Below are positions 7,529 to 15,872 of a DNA stretch of 64,000 bases, one piece after another; positions within the stretch are counted from its first letter, which is position 1; every line of letters starts with the position of its first letter. The translations under genes and the position numbers were made by a program. This stretch comes from JAJEAO01 sp963667635 (lineage in GTDB: Bacteria > Acidobacteriota > Vicinamibacteria > Marinacidobacterales > Marinacidobacteraceae), in the NCBI GenBank assembly GCA_965232015.1, contig OZ246946.1, forward strand, positions 1,302,001 through 1,366,000. The letters run 5' to 3'. The notes under the pieces are model-generated. The model searched no databases, was not told the DNA's origin, and saw only the letters and a list, made by a program, of their open reading frames with translations.

Positions 7529-8943
7529 CGAGTGTGCTCCCCTTCGTCGGCCCTTGTCTCCGCCGGGACGCGGTCCGGGGGCTCGGTGTCGGCTTCCGGC
7601 GCCGAATCCGGCTCTTCGGAGCTCGTACCGGTGGAGTCCGCCTCGATTTCGGCGACGTAGAGGGTCGTGTTGTCCTGATGGGGATGCTGTTTCGCGTCCA
7701 CGGCGTCGAGGAGCGCCCGGCGGATTCCCGGCGGCCCCCCATCGCGATGGTCGGAGATGACGCGAGCGAGCTCCGTCTCCGAGAGCGTTTCGAGGCCGTC
7801 GGTCGCGAGCAAGACGATGTCGCCGGCGCGCAATTCCCGCGGTTCTTTGGAGAGGTCGGTCTGCGGGATTCTCCGGCCCATGACGACCGAACGCAGCTCG
7901 TTCGGATTCAGGGTGGAGGCGAAGACCGGATCCTCCTTCTCCCACCGGGCGATGACCGGCCGCATCGAGTGGTCGTCGTTCAGCCGCTCGATGCGCCCGT
8001 CTCGGTAGAGGTAGAGGGCCGAGTCACCGACGCTGATCCACTCGAGGCCGTCCGACGTGATCGCGGTGGCGACGATCGTCGTGCCCATGCCCGCGTGCGC
8101 CCAATTCCGGTCGAGGTCTTCGGCGATGGCTGCGTTCGCCTGATCGAGCGCCGCCCGCAGCCGGTCGCGGACCGGACCCCGATCGCCGTAGTTCTCGACG
8201 AAAGCCCTGACCGCGACTCGGCTCGCCACATCGCCAGCTGCGTGGCCGCCCATGCCGTCGGCGACCATGAGGACTGTGTGGTTTCCCTCCGGATCGAGGC
8301 TCGAGCCGGGGACCTGGCCGTAGTCGTCCTCCTGTCGCTTGCGCCCGCCCTGCGCCTGGCCGTGGGCGTAGCGGAGCCCGGCGGCGGGAGCGCCGGCTGC
8401 CGCCCGGACCGCGGCCGAGGTCCTGATGCGGTGCCAAACGATCCAGCCGAGCAACGCAACAGCCAGGACGAGCACTGCGACGAGCGCGAGGAGCCACGGC
8501 GGAGGCCAGTCGGAAGTGGACTCGGACTCGTCCGGGTCCTCCCCGGGTTCATCGGCTGGAGGCGCGGGCTCCGGTTCCGGGACCTCGGCTTCCTCGGGGG
8601 GTGGCTCCGTCGCCTCCTGATCGGCGGCCGCCGATTCATCGGCTGGAGCCGCGGGCTCCGGTTCCGGGACATCGGCTTCCTCGGGGGGTGGCTCCGTCGC
8701 CTCCTGGTCGGCGGCCGCCGATTCATCGGCTGGAGCCGCGGGCTCCGGTTCCGGGACGTCGGCTTCCTCGGGGGGTGGCGCCGTCGTCTCCTGATCGGCG
8801 ACCTCGGCTTCGACTCGTGGAGGTTCAGGCTCCTCCCCATCGGGGGGCATCGGCCCGAACGTGCGCATCACACCGAGCACGAGCAGCGCGGTCGCGACGA
8901 ATGCGGCCGCCAGCCACCGGCCGAGACGCAGGTCAGCCTTCAT
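7525..8943 (-). CDS. Membrane-anchored PP2C-family serine/threonine phosphatase with periplasmic repeat loop
   Basis: 472 residues. Helix 1 (about 9-26) and helix 2 (about 150-170) bracket an acidic, Pro/Glu/Ala-rich segment with a 29-residue unit repeated about three times, predicted to be periplasmic. The cytoplasmic C-terminal half is a PP2C metal-dependent phosphatase: QEDDYG (204-209), VADGMGGHAAGD (227-238), GMGTT, LATDGL and DNTT carry the metal-binding aspartates. It should dephosphorylate substrates of the two kinases in the operon. It overlaps the FHA gene upstream by 11 bases and the next gene by 4, so the genes are probably translationally coupled. Confidence 0.92.
   Translation of the reverse strand: MKADLRLGRWLAAAFVATALLVLGVMRTFGPMPPDGEEPEPPRVEAEVADQETTAPPPEEADVPEPEPAAPADESAAADQEATEPPPEEADVPEPEPAAPADESAAADQEATEPPPEEAEVPEPEPAPPADEPGEDPDESESTSDWPPPWLLALVAVLVLAVALLGWIVWHRIRTSAAVRAAAGAPAAGLRYAHGQAQGGRKRQEDDYGQVPGSSLDPEGNHTVLMVADGMGGHAAGDVASRVAVRAFVENYGDRGPVRDRLRAALDQANAAIAEDLDRNWAHAGMGTTIVATAITSDGLEWISVGDSALYLYRDGRIERLNDDHSMRPVIARWEKEDPVFASTLNPNELRSVVMGRRIPQTDLSKEPRELRAGDIVLLATDGLETLSETELARVISDHRDGGPPGIRRALLDAVDAKQHPHQDNTTLYVAEIEADSTGTSSEEPDSAPEADTEPPDRVPAETRADEGEHTR
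8551..8811 (-). repeat. About three 87-bp tandem repeats inside the PP2C gene
   Basis: The unit encodes 29 residues (EPPPEEADVPEPEPAAPADE...). The first two copies are nearly identical at the DNA level and the third diverges after the first half. This is in-frame coding repetition, prone to copy-number change. Confidence 0.85.
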
Positions 8944-9562
8944 CGGACCAGGTGAAATCGTCTCCGCAGAACGGCACGAAACGCAACTTGGTGCGGCCGC
9001 ACCGGATCACGTCGTGCGCGGAGAGTTCCCGACGCTCAACGATCGCGGAGCCGTTGCAGTGGGAAAGGTTGGGACCGTTGCCGGGGGTCGCCGAGAAACT
9101 GCGGTTCTCCGGGTCGTAGTTGATGAAGAGGTGTTTGCGCCGAGAGATTCTCCGATCCCCATGAGGAAGCGGGATCCGGCAGGCGGGGTTCCGGCCGAGT
9201 TCGTTCCGGCCCACGCCGATCCGGAGATCACGACCCGTTCCCGGGCCCTCCACGATCACCAGCCATCCGGCCACGCGGCCCGTCTCGGCGCCGGAGGCGC
9301 TTCCTCCCAACGCACCGACGACGATCGTGCGACCTCCCTCCGCACCAGCGCCGGTGCCCGGAGTCGCCGCCGGGCCGCCACGAACGGCGGTGGGGGCAAC
9401 GTACCGACCGGAGTCCGAGTCCGGCGCGGCCTGAGCGCCGGCGGAGCCCGCCCTGGTGGCGGCCGTCTGTGACTCCGCGCTCTCCTTCCGGGGCCGGCGG
9501 AGCGGCGGATGCTTGGTCCTCTCTTCCACGATCTTGCCGTCCGGAGTGCGAAATACGGGCAT
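8933..9562 (-). CDS. Cytoplasmic FHA-domain protein
   Basis: 209 residues with no membrane segment. The first 95 residues are low-complexity and Ala/Gly-rich. The C-terminal part (about 100-200) is a forkhead-associated domain that should bind phosphothreonine peptides: GRNELGRNP, RRISRRKH, then GNGPNLSHCNGS where the canonical loop has S/TNG. The start ATG at 9562 lies 10 bases after the MotA-like gene stop. The unstructured N-terminus may hold kinase target threonines. Probable role: adaptor reading phosphorylation made by the operon kinases. Confidence 0.82.
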   Translation of the reverse strand: MPVFRTPDGKIVEERTKHPPLRRPRKESAESQTAATRAGSAGAQAAPDSDSGRYVAPTAVRGGPAATPGTGAGAEGGRTIVVGALGGSASGAETGRVAGWLVIVEGPGTGRDLRIGVGRNELGRNPACRIPLPHGDRRISRRKHLFINYDPENRSFSATPGNGPNLSHCNGSAIVERRELSAHDVIRCGRTKLRFVPFCGDDFTWSDEG

Positions 9563-9572
9563 GGCGGCTACC

Positions 9573-10337
9573 TCACTTCTCGTAGAGCCGGTTGATCAGG
9601 TTGTCGAGACAGTACTGCCCGGCCTGGTTCAGCGCTCCTTCCTCGCGCGCCTGCGCCTGGGTCTGGCCCAGGACGAGGATCGCCGACTGGATGAGCGCCA
9701 GCATCGTGGTGTTGAACGCGACCCCGAGATCGCGGGTGAGCGCGGCGAGAAGCGCCGGATCCTGGAAGTTCTCCGCGGCCCCGGCGCGGCCCAGAGCCGC
9801 CGCGATCCCGACGACCGTGCCGATGAACCCGATCGTCGGAATCACCCACACCAGATACCGAAGCACGGCGTAGCGGCTGTCCACCTGATGCTGCATCAGG
9901 TTGAGCGACGAGTCGAGCAGCGCTCGCGTCCGCTCGGTGGAGCGGGAACTCTGGAACTGGAGCACGCACCGCGAGACGACCCGCTGGAGGAAGAAGTCCT
10001 CCTGGCCCCGGCACTTCGACCGGATGGGGCCCAGATCCCGGGCCCGGAGCATCGTCTCCTCGTCCTCCGGGAGCAGGGCCGTCTCGAGTTGATCGCTCTC
10101 GATCGCGCCTCGCTGGAATCGGACCCAGAGTTCGCCGGCGGCCCCGAAGAAGATCAGCCACATCCCGTTCTGCATGGTGAACGGATACCGGAACACGGTC
10201 GAGTTGCGGTCGAGCAGCAGATCCGCCAGGAATCCATCGGTGAACAGGACGCTCCCAAGCGCGATGAACAGCCCGGCGGCGCCCAGACCGATGCCGACAG
10301 CCGTAAGCCGCGTACGGAGTTCGTCGGATCCGGGCAC
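9573..10337 (-). CDS. MotA/TolQ/ExbB-like proton-channel protein
   Basis: 254 residues with four predicted membrane helices at about 11-33, 58-75, 160-182 and 204-224, and a cytoplasmic loop between helices 2 and 3, the arrangement of the MotA/TolQ/ExbB family. Helix 3 carries the family signature with a conserved Pro167 (VIPTIGFIGTVVGI), and helix 4 reads DLGVAFNTTMLAL, matching the conserved small/Thr-rich pore-lining segment. Start is GTG at 10337, 6 bases after the upstream FHA gene. In this family the protein forms a pentamer around two B subunits; the vWA membrane protein at 6011-5043 is the only candidate B subunit in the operon. Confidence 0.85.
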   Translation of the reverse strand: MPGSDELRTRLTAVGIGLGAAGLFIALGSVLFTDGFLADLLLDRNSTVFRYPFTMQNGMWLIFFGAAGELWVRFQRGAIESDQLETALLPEDEETMLRARDLGPIRSKCRGQEDFFLQRVVSRCVLQFQSSRSTERTRALLDSSLNLMQHQVDSRYAVLRYLVWVIPTIGFIGTVVGIAAALGRAGAAENFQDPALLAALTRDLGVAFNTTMLALIQSAILVLGQTQAQAREEGALNQAGQYCLDNLINRLYEK

Positions 10338-10343
10338 TTCGAC

Positions 10344-10730
10344 TCAGTAGGGGATCAGCTCTCCGGTTTCCGGATCCCTGCGGACCCGGCCGGAGGGAAG
10401 CGCCGTCGGCGGGTTGCGTTGCGCCGTCCGGCCTGATTTCGGGGTCGGTGGACCGGCGCGGCGGAGCAGCTCGGACACGGCCACCATGGCGTCGCCGAGC
10501 CGCAACCGGGCGTCCCGCGAGACCAGCCGGGCGGTGATCCTCCGCCACTCCCCACCCTTTTCGACCCGGGTTCCGTTGCTGCTCGAGCGGTCGGCGACGT
10601 AGATCTCCCCTCCCCTCCCGAGCACGAGTTCGAGGTGAAGGCGCGAGACGGTGGGATGGTCGAGGCGAATGTCCGCCTCACGGCTGCGGCCGACGAGCAG
10701 GACCCGGTGCGCGGGAGACATCGTGTTCAC
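10344..10730 (-). CDS. Small FHA-domain protein
   Basis: 128 residues, almost entirely one FHA domain: GRSREAD, then TVSRLHLEL, then RSSSNGTRVEKGG, all in the expected order, with a short basic/proline tail. Start is GTG at 10730, overlapping the stop of the protease gene. Expected to bind phosphothreonine on a partner in the operon, possibly the MotA-like protein encoded next. Confidence 0.88.
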   Translation of the reverse strand: MNTMSPAHRVLLVGRSREADIRLDHPTVSRLHLELVLGRGGEIYVADRSSSNGTRVEKGGEWRRITARLVSRDARLRLGDAMVAVSELLRRAGPPTPKSGRTAQRNPPTALPSGRVRRDPETGELIPY

Positions 10731-12232
10731 CTCGCCCCGTCATATCGCCAGCGACCCGATCCGGCCCGGATGACATCGCCGGTCTCGAGCCGTCGCGCAT
10801 GGTAGGGCTTCAGCCGCGCTGAGCCCACCCACGTTCCATTCGCCGAGTGCAGATCCTCCACGAAGTCGCGGCCTCCGATCCGCGCGAGACGGAAGTGCCG
10901 GCGGGAGAGACGGGGATCCGCGACCGACCGGTCCACGAGCGCCGGGTTCCGACCCACGCTCAGGCCAAGGCGCGCCGAGCGAAGCGCCGCGCCGTCGAAG
11001 CGGAGATCCGCCGAACCCGCGACGCCAGCCAGGCGTGTGGTCCGACCGCGCGGTCCCGGCGGGGACGGCACCGGGGGCGGGGGTTGGGTGGCGATCGGGC
11101 GCGGAGTCGCCTCGGGCCGGGGGCTGGCGTTCGGTGACGGGGACGGTCCCGGAGTTCCGGGACCGGAGGGCGGGAGAGGAGGGACGGCCCCCCGCCGGCT
11201 GGCCCGCGTCCGGATGAGGACCACGGCGAGCAGGCCCGCGAGGAGAAGCAGGAGCACCCACAGCCAGGAGTTGGACGGGGTGGAGCGGGAGCCTCCGCCG
11301 CCCGCCGATCCCGGACCGCCGCCCGGATCGGGAATCGGCATCGGTGGAGGATCCGGATCCGGTCGCGTCACCGGCGGCGTTCGGGTCTCCGGTTGGGGTC
11401 GGGAGGAGGAATCGCGTCCCGGGTCGGGCTCCGGGGGATCGGGTTCGGGAGCCACGCGTCGCGGAGCATCGGGCTCACATTCGCCGGCTGTTCGGAAGTT
11501 CACCCCGAGGCGCCGGAGCTGAGGGACCAGTTCCGAGACGGCCAGAGCGAAGTAGATGCCGGGCGCGTTCGTGCTTCCGATCACGTTGCCGGCCTCGTCG
11601 TGGACTTCTCCGACTCCCCCGGCCGTGTTGACGCCGACGACGGCGCCACAGGCGTCCACCAGCGGCCCGCCGCTGTTCCCGGGATTGGTGGGCGCCGTGT
11701 GCTGGATCACCGTGGCCAGCGAGACGTTCGAGGCTCCCCAATGAGCTCGAAAAGGCCGCCGGCTGACGATCCCTTCGGTCAGCGTGCTCGACGTGGCCGC
11801 CGATCGCACGGAGACGAGATCGGCGGCGCCGGGATAGCCGATGGCGAAGACCGCCGCGCCACGAACCGGTTCGACGCGAGAGATCGTGAGAGCCTCCGGT
11901 GACCCGAATCCGGACCAGGCGACGACGGCCAGATCCAGGTTCCGATCGGCCCAGACGAGGCGGACCGGCTCCAGCGCGCTGCGTCCCTCGCGGACGATGG
12001 AGAGCGCCGTCGGAGAAATCGCTCCGGAGACGACGTGCTCGTTCGTGACGAGTTGAGAACCGTTGACGAAGAACGCGGAGCCGGTCACATAGCCACCCGG
12101 CTGCTCGCGGGACGGCGCCACGACTCGGGCCACCGAACTCTCGGGCACCGGCGGCTGGACGGCCCACGCCGGCGTTGCGAGGACGACGAGCACACCGAGT
12201 CCGGATTCGAGAGGCCCCCGGCGAAACACCAT
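10727..12232 (-). CDS. Trypsin-like (HtrA-type) serine protease with transmembrane helix and C-terminal FHA domain
   Basis: 501 residues. A signal or anchor segment at 1-24 (LGVLVVLATPAWA) is followed by a periplasmic trypsin-like domain with an intact triad: His66 (TNEHVVSG), Asp100 (RNLDLAVVAW) and Ser187 (NPGNSGGPLV). A Pro-rich linker (about 255-320), a membrane helix (about 322-340) and a cytoplasmic FHA domain (about 415-500; LSVGRNPA, LSRRHFRL, SANGTWV) follow. No PDZ domain is seen. The chosen ATG at 12232 follows a GGAAG ribosome-binding site and gives a proper signal segment; an upstream in-frame start at 12331 would overlap the kinase. It could pass a phospho-signal across the membrane to a periplasmic cleavage event, or the reverse. 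Confidence 0.88.
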   Translation of the reverse strand: MVFRRGPLESGLGVLVVLATPAWAVQPPVPESSVARVVAPSREQPGGYVTGSAFFVNGSQLVTNEHVVSGAISPTALSIVREGRSALEPVRLVWADRNLDLAVVAWSGFGSPEALTISRVEPVRGAAVFAIGYPGAADLVSVRSAATSSTLTEGIVSRRPFRAHWGASNVSLATVIQHTAPTNPGNSGGPLVDACGAVVGVNTAGGVGEVHDEAGNVIGSTNAPGIYFALAVSELVPQLRRLGVNFRTAGECEPDAPRRVAPEPDPPEPDPGRDSSSRPQPETRTPPVTRPDPDPPPMPIPDPGGGPGSAGGGGSRSTPSNSWLWVLLLLLAGLLAVVLIRTRASRRGAVPPLPPSGPGTPGPSPSPNASPRPEATPRPIATQPPPPVPSPPGPRGRTTRLAGVAGSADLRFDGAALRSARLGLSVGRNPALVDRSVADPRLSRRHFRLARIGGRDFVEDLHSANGTWVGSARLKPYHARRLETGDVIRAGSGRWRYDGAR

Positions 12233-12248
12233 CAACCCGAGCTTCCGG

Positions 12249-13745
12249 TCAGCAGCCACCCACTGCGATGGACCAGACCAGGAGCAGGAATCCCGCGAAG
12301 ACCATGAGGAGCTCGAAGCTCCACCCGCCACGCACCCTGGCTTCGGGCTTCGCTGACTCCAAATGCTCCGCGCGCATGCGCTTGGGGCCGGACGTTGCGG
12401 CGGGACTGGAGGGGCGCGCGGTGCTTCCGCCGATTTCCTTCAGACGGTCTTTGAGGTTCGAGTCCGTCGAGCGACCGCGGGCCGGAGCGGGAGGGGTGCG
12501 GGGTCGCCCGACAGACGGAGATCGAGGGGTCGGAGACGGAGGGGACGATGGCTGAAGGCTCTCGATGCGCTCTTCGGCCGCCTTGCGGATCTCGCCCGAC
12601 TCATCGAGACCATGGAGCCATGCGTAGGCATCATCGCGGCTCCGGAACACCCGAGAAAAGAGCGGCTGTCCGTCGGAGAGATCGCCGCGCCGGGCCGGCG
12701 CGAAGACGGTCGCCAGGAGGACGCCAGTCGATCGTCGGCCGACCCATCGCCTCACCTCCCAGCGAGTTCCGCCCTCGTACAGGGTCGTGGTGCAAACGAC
12801 GCCGTTGCCGCTGTGCGCCGGCGTGAAGCGCGCTCGATACCGCGCGACGGCCACCGGAGACGAGGCGGGTGCGGGAGGTTTCGGGGGACGAACCAGGAAC
12901 AGCTCCCGGACTTTCTTGACCGACGCGGGGCGATCGGCCGGCTTCAGAGCGAGGCAGCGGTCCAGCGCGACGAGCCACGCCCGGTCGGCGTTCGTCACCC
13001 TCGCGGCGAGTTTCGGGATCGGGTCCTCCATCTCGGCCGCGCGATCGAAGGCGGAAGGCGGCAGTTCGCCGACCAGAACCCGGTAGGAGACCGCGCCGAG
13101 CGAGAACAGATCGCTCGCGCGGGTCTGCTTCCCGGAGCCGCTCTGTTCCAGCGGGGCGTAACCCGGGGTCAGCACCGCGGTGTACTGACCGTCGGGCGTC
13201 TTCTCCCGCGCGGAGCCGAAGTCGATGAGGACGGGAGCGCTGTTCCGATCCCGGATGAGGATGTTCCCCGGCTTGATGTCCCGATGGAGAACGTCGTGGC
13301 TGTGGACATGCGCAAGACCATCGAGCAGCGCGTCCAGGATCGGCCGCCATTCGTCGGGCGTGAGCTTCCGTCGCTCCTTCAGGATGGATTCAAGCGAGTC
13401 GCCCTCCACGTATTCCATCGCAAGGTAAGCCGTGCCGTTCGCCTCGAAGTGGCGCCTCACGTGAACGACATTGCCGTGGCTGAGCTTGTGGATCGTTTGC
13501 GCCTCCTGCAGGAACCGATCGAATCCCCACCGGAAGGTCTCCCCGGATTGCCGGGAAGCGGGCGTCACGTTCCCGTTCCGCCCGCGCGCGGCGTACGACC
13601 CCGGGAAATACTCCTTGAGCGCTACGGGTCCACCGAGCCGCTCGTCCCAGGCGAGATAGGTGATCCCGAACCCGCCCTGCCCGAGCGTACGCTTGATCTC
13701 GTACTCCGCGACTCGAGCACGGGGCGGCAGCTCGTGTCCCGGCAC
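12249..13745 (-). CDS. Membrane-anchored serine/threonine protein kinase, first gene of the signalling operon
   Basis: 498 residues from a GTG at 13745. A Hanks-type kinase domain covers about 15-280: LGQGGFG (21-27), Lys44 (VALKEYF), HRD at 154-156 (HRDIKPGN) and DFG at 175-177, so it should be active. After it come a small domain (about 300-400, RYRARFTPAHSGNG...), a low-complexity Ser/Pro-rich linker and a single C-terminal membrane helix (SFELLMVFAGFLLLVWSIAV), which leaves the kinase in the cytoplasm. The start was chosen by comparison with the other kinase, which begins the domain with the same spacing (LPxx..EYEI); no strong ribosome-binding site is seen, so the start is uncertain. 256 bases of non-coding DNA lie upstream and would hold the operon promoter. 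Confidence 0.9.
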   Translation of the reverse strand: MPGHELPPRARVAEYEIKRTLGQGGFGITYLAWDERLGGPVALKEYFPGSYAARGRNGNVTPASRQSGETFRWGFDRFLQEAQTIHKLSHGNVVHVRRHFEANGTAYLAMEYVEGDSLESILKERRKLTPDEWRPILDALLDGLAHVHSHDVLHRDIKPGNILIRDRNSAPVLIDFGSAREKTPDGQYTAVLTPGYAPLEQSGSGKQTRASDLFSLGAVSYRVLVGELPPSAFDRAAEMEDPIPKLAARVTNADRAWLVALDRCLALKPADRPASVKKVRELFLVRPPKPPAPASSPVAVARYRARFTPAHSGNGVVCTTTLYEGGTRWEVRRWVGRRSTGVLLATVFAPARRGDLSDGQPLFSRVFRSRDDAYAWLHGLDESGEIRKAAEERIESLQPSSPPSPTPRSPSVGRPRTPPAPARGRSTDSNLKDRLKEIGGSTARPSSPAATSGPKRMRAEHLESAKPEARVRGGWSFELLMVFAGFLLLVWSIAVGGC

Positions 13746-14001
13746 GGCCCGAATGCTATGCGGGTCGGGAAACGCTTGAAGACTGAGGCGCAGGCCCCCA
13801 CGATGACCGCCTGTTTCCCCGGTGACGGCAGGCAGATCCCGCCGCTGTGCGACGGGAGCCGGGCAGCGCCTTCCGTCCCCCGCCATTCGCAGTGGGGGCG
13901 CGTCGAAAGGGAGACGGGGTCGGCCGAGACGCCAGGCGCCCCGAAACGCCCTCGCCGGTTCGGCGATGCAGCCCCTCCCGCTGGAGGACGCGCCTTGACG
14001 C
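13746..14001. other. Non-coding stretch upstream of the signalling operon
   Basis: 256 bases between the first kinase gene and the stop of the SRPBCC gene. It must hold the promoter of the nine-gene operon if that operon has its own. No convincing promoter boxes, terminator hairpin or RNA gene could be picked out by eye. Confidence 0.3.
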
Positions 14002-14640
14002 TCAGTCCGCCGCGATCGGCTCGCCGGTATAGAACGCGGCTGTCCTCGTTGCCGCCGCACCCGCGGCCTCGGGATCCGTACCCGCCGCGATCGCGGCCTG
14101 CTCCCATCCCGCGCTGCTGCCGATGAGGAACGCCTTGCCGTCCGGCGAAGCGGCGAAGGTGGCTTCGTCGAGCTTCCCGGCGTCCGGCTCCGCGATGTGG
14201 AGCGCGAGTCCCAGCAGGCCCATTTCCCAGCCGACACCGACCGCACCCGGCCCGTACTGATCCCAGTGCTCCGACAGGGGCGCGATGTGCGCGAGCGTCA
14301 GCCGGGCGCCGCCGTCGCCGCCATCCGCGACACCGACTTCCACCCAACTGACGCCGCCGTACTCCCAGGTGAGGGCGAAGCGCGAATGTGGTTCGCACAC
14401 CGTGATCGCGCCGCCCGCGTTCCCTTCCAACTGGTAGCGGCCGCCGAGCTTCAGGTCGCCGCTGATCGGGGCGAACCAGCGCGGAATGCGCTCGCGGCTC
14501 GTCACCGCGTCCCACACGTCCGCGATCGTCGTGGCGAGGCTGCGGCGCAGCGTGACCGCGCGCACCGGTTGGCCCTCGCGTTCGCCGGACGACACCGAAC
14601 GCTCAACGGCACCGAGATGGTCTTCGACTTCGAACTTCAT
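14002..14640 (-). CDS. SRPBCC / AHSA1-type protein
   Basis: 212 residues from an ATG at 14640 preceded by a GGGAG ribosome-binding site. Residues about 25-140 show the AHSA1-like START-fold pattern: RSLATTIADVWDAVTSRERIPRWFAP, LGGRYQLEGNAGG and FALTWEYGG. Such proteins bind hydrophobic ligands or act as Hsp90 co-chaperone-like or polyketide-cyclase-like domains. The C-terminal 70 residues are unrecognised. No operon partner is evident; it is separated from the kinase operon by 256 bases and transcribed in the same direction. Specific function unknown. Confidence 0.82.
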   Translation of the reverse strand: MKFEVEDHLGAVERSVSSGEREGQPVRAVTLRRSLATTIADVWDAVTSRERIPRWFAPISGDLKLGGRYQLEGNAGGAITVCEPHSRFALTWEYGGVSWVEVGVADGGDGGARLTLAHIAPLSEHWDQYGPGAVGVGWEMGLLGLALHIAEPDAGKLDEATFAASPDGKAFLIGSSAGWEQAAIAAGTDPEAAGAAATRTAAFYTGEPIAAD

Positions 14641-14792
14641 GTCTGCTCCCGCCGGTTTGGCCGGGCTGGGGAAACACCACCCGGTGTCTTCGTGGATGGG
14701 CCGGCATCCGGTGCTCTGGCGTCCAAGGGCCATGGTACCCGGACGGCCGGCGCTGGAGAGGCGGGTCGGTGAACTCCCGGTCCGCCGGTCGC

Positions 14793-15872
14793 TCAGCGCG
14801 GCGAGGCGGGCTGGCGGGCTGATCGGGGCTCGACCGGCTCATGCGGTCCGAAGGCCCCTCGGTCCCGGGTTGTTCCCTCGGCGTCCACGACCCGGAAAGC
14901 GAGTCGCTCCCGGGTCGCCTCGACGATGACGAAGTGCAGGAACGCCCCTCGATCCGGACGATCCACGGTCCGCGGGTCGGGGCGGAAGCGATCGGGACTC
15001 TTGGCGCCCGCGCCGCTGACGAAGTAGCGGATCCCGCCCCGCGGCTTCATCCGGGCGTAGAGGTGCTGGTGCGCCTGGAACACGACGTCCGCCTCGCCGG
15101 CGCGGAGTATCGGCTCGAGCTCGGTGCGCAGCACGGCATCGGCGCCCCGACAGCCGAACCAGAGCCACCGGCAGCGGACCGGGGCGACCATCGGGTGATG
15201 GAGGACGACGACTCTCCAGGCCGCGCGCGAGCGTTCGAGGGCGTCCGCCAGCCAGCGCAACTGCGGCTCATCGGTTCCGTCTTCGAGCTTCTGCTGCTGC
15301 GCGCCCAGCGTGTTCGAGTCGAGCACGAAGATCTCGAGCAGCGGCGGCGGAGACGCGTCGGGAGCGGTTCCCGGCAGTGGATCGCCTCCGATCTCGATGG
15401 AGTAGTAGCGCCGCCCCTCCCGGTAGCCGAACTCCGGAGTGACGAGGTGCTCCTCGACCCAGCAGTCGGGCGCCGGCGCGTACGCCGAGCCGTCCGCAGG
15501 AACCGGCCGGATCTCGGAGTCCCGGCACTCCTCCACGTCGTGGTTCCCGAGCGCAGCGTGGATGGCGACGCCCTGCTCCAGGACCGGCCGATACACATCG
15601 AGGAATCGCGGTCCGATGAGATCCGCATCCCCCTCCTCGTACACGTTGTCGCCGAGCAGGAACAGGTGGGACACGGCCTCGTCGTCCGCGTGACGCGCGA
15701 TCCGAGCCGCCACCCGCCGGGCGCGTTCGTCCCCGGTGCCGGTGTCGCCGACCAGGATGAGGCGCGCCGCGTCGCCCGTTGACGCGGGCGGCTGCGGTCC
15801 GCTCGCCCGCCCGGCCGTCCCCGCGGGCAGCAACGCCGCCCCGAGGACGACTGCGAAGGCGCTCCGCGTCAA
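14793..15872 (-). CDS. Secreted calcineurin-like metallophosphatase
   Basis: 359 residues from a likely TTG at 15872 that overlaps the stop of the upstream gene. The N-terminus is a signal peptide (SAFAVVLGAALLPAGTAG). The metallophosphoesterase metal ligands are all visible in order: GDTGTGD, LLGDNVYEEG, LGNHDVEE, HHPM and QAHQHLYAR, as in purple-acid-phosphatase-like and PhoD/PhoX-type enzymes that act on phosphate esters in the periplasm. It is the last gene of a run that also holds an SdiA-regulated-type propeller and a DUF4956 protein. Substrate unknown; the start codon is the weak point. Confidence 0.87.
   Translation of the reverse strand: MTRSAFAVVLGAALLPAGTAGRASGPQPPASTGDAARLILVGDTGTGDERARRVAARIARHADDEAVSHLFLLGDNVYEEGDADLIGPRFLDVYRPVLEQGVAIHAALGNHDVEECRDSEIRPVPADGSAYAPAPDCWVEEHLVTPEFGYREGRRYYSIEIGGDPLPGTAPDASPPPLLEIFVLDSNTLGAQQQKLEDGTDEPQLRWLADALERSRAAWRVVVLHHPMVAPVRCRWLWFGCRGADAVLRTELEPILRAGEADVVFQAHQHLYARMKPRGGIRYFVSGAGAKSPDRFRPDPRTVDRPDRGAFLHFVIVEATRERLAFRVVDAEGTTRDRGAFGPHEPVEPRSARQPASPR

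Noticed and set aside
5043..10337. Zorya defence system
   Set aside because: A stator-like pair is present, but the B subunit lacks an OmpA-like domain and no helicase or nuclease effector of Zorya type accompanies it; similarity is limited to the membrane core.
5030..13745. Regulatory part of a type VI secretion system
   Set aside because: Kinase, PP2C and FHA genes fit, but no sheath, VgrG, Hcp, TssJLM or ClpV gene is present in the window.
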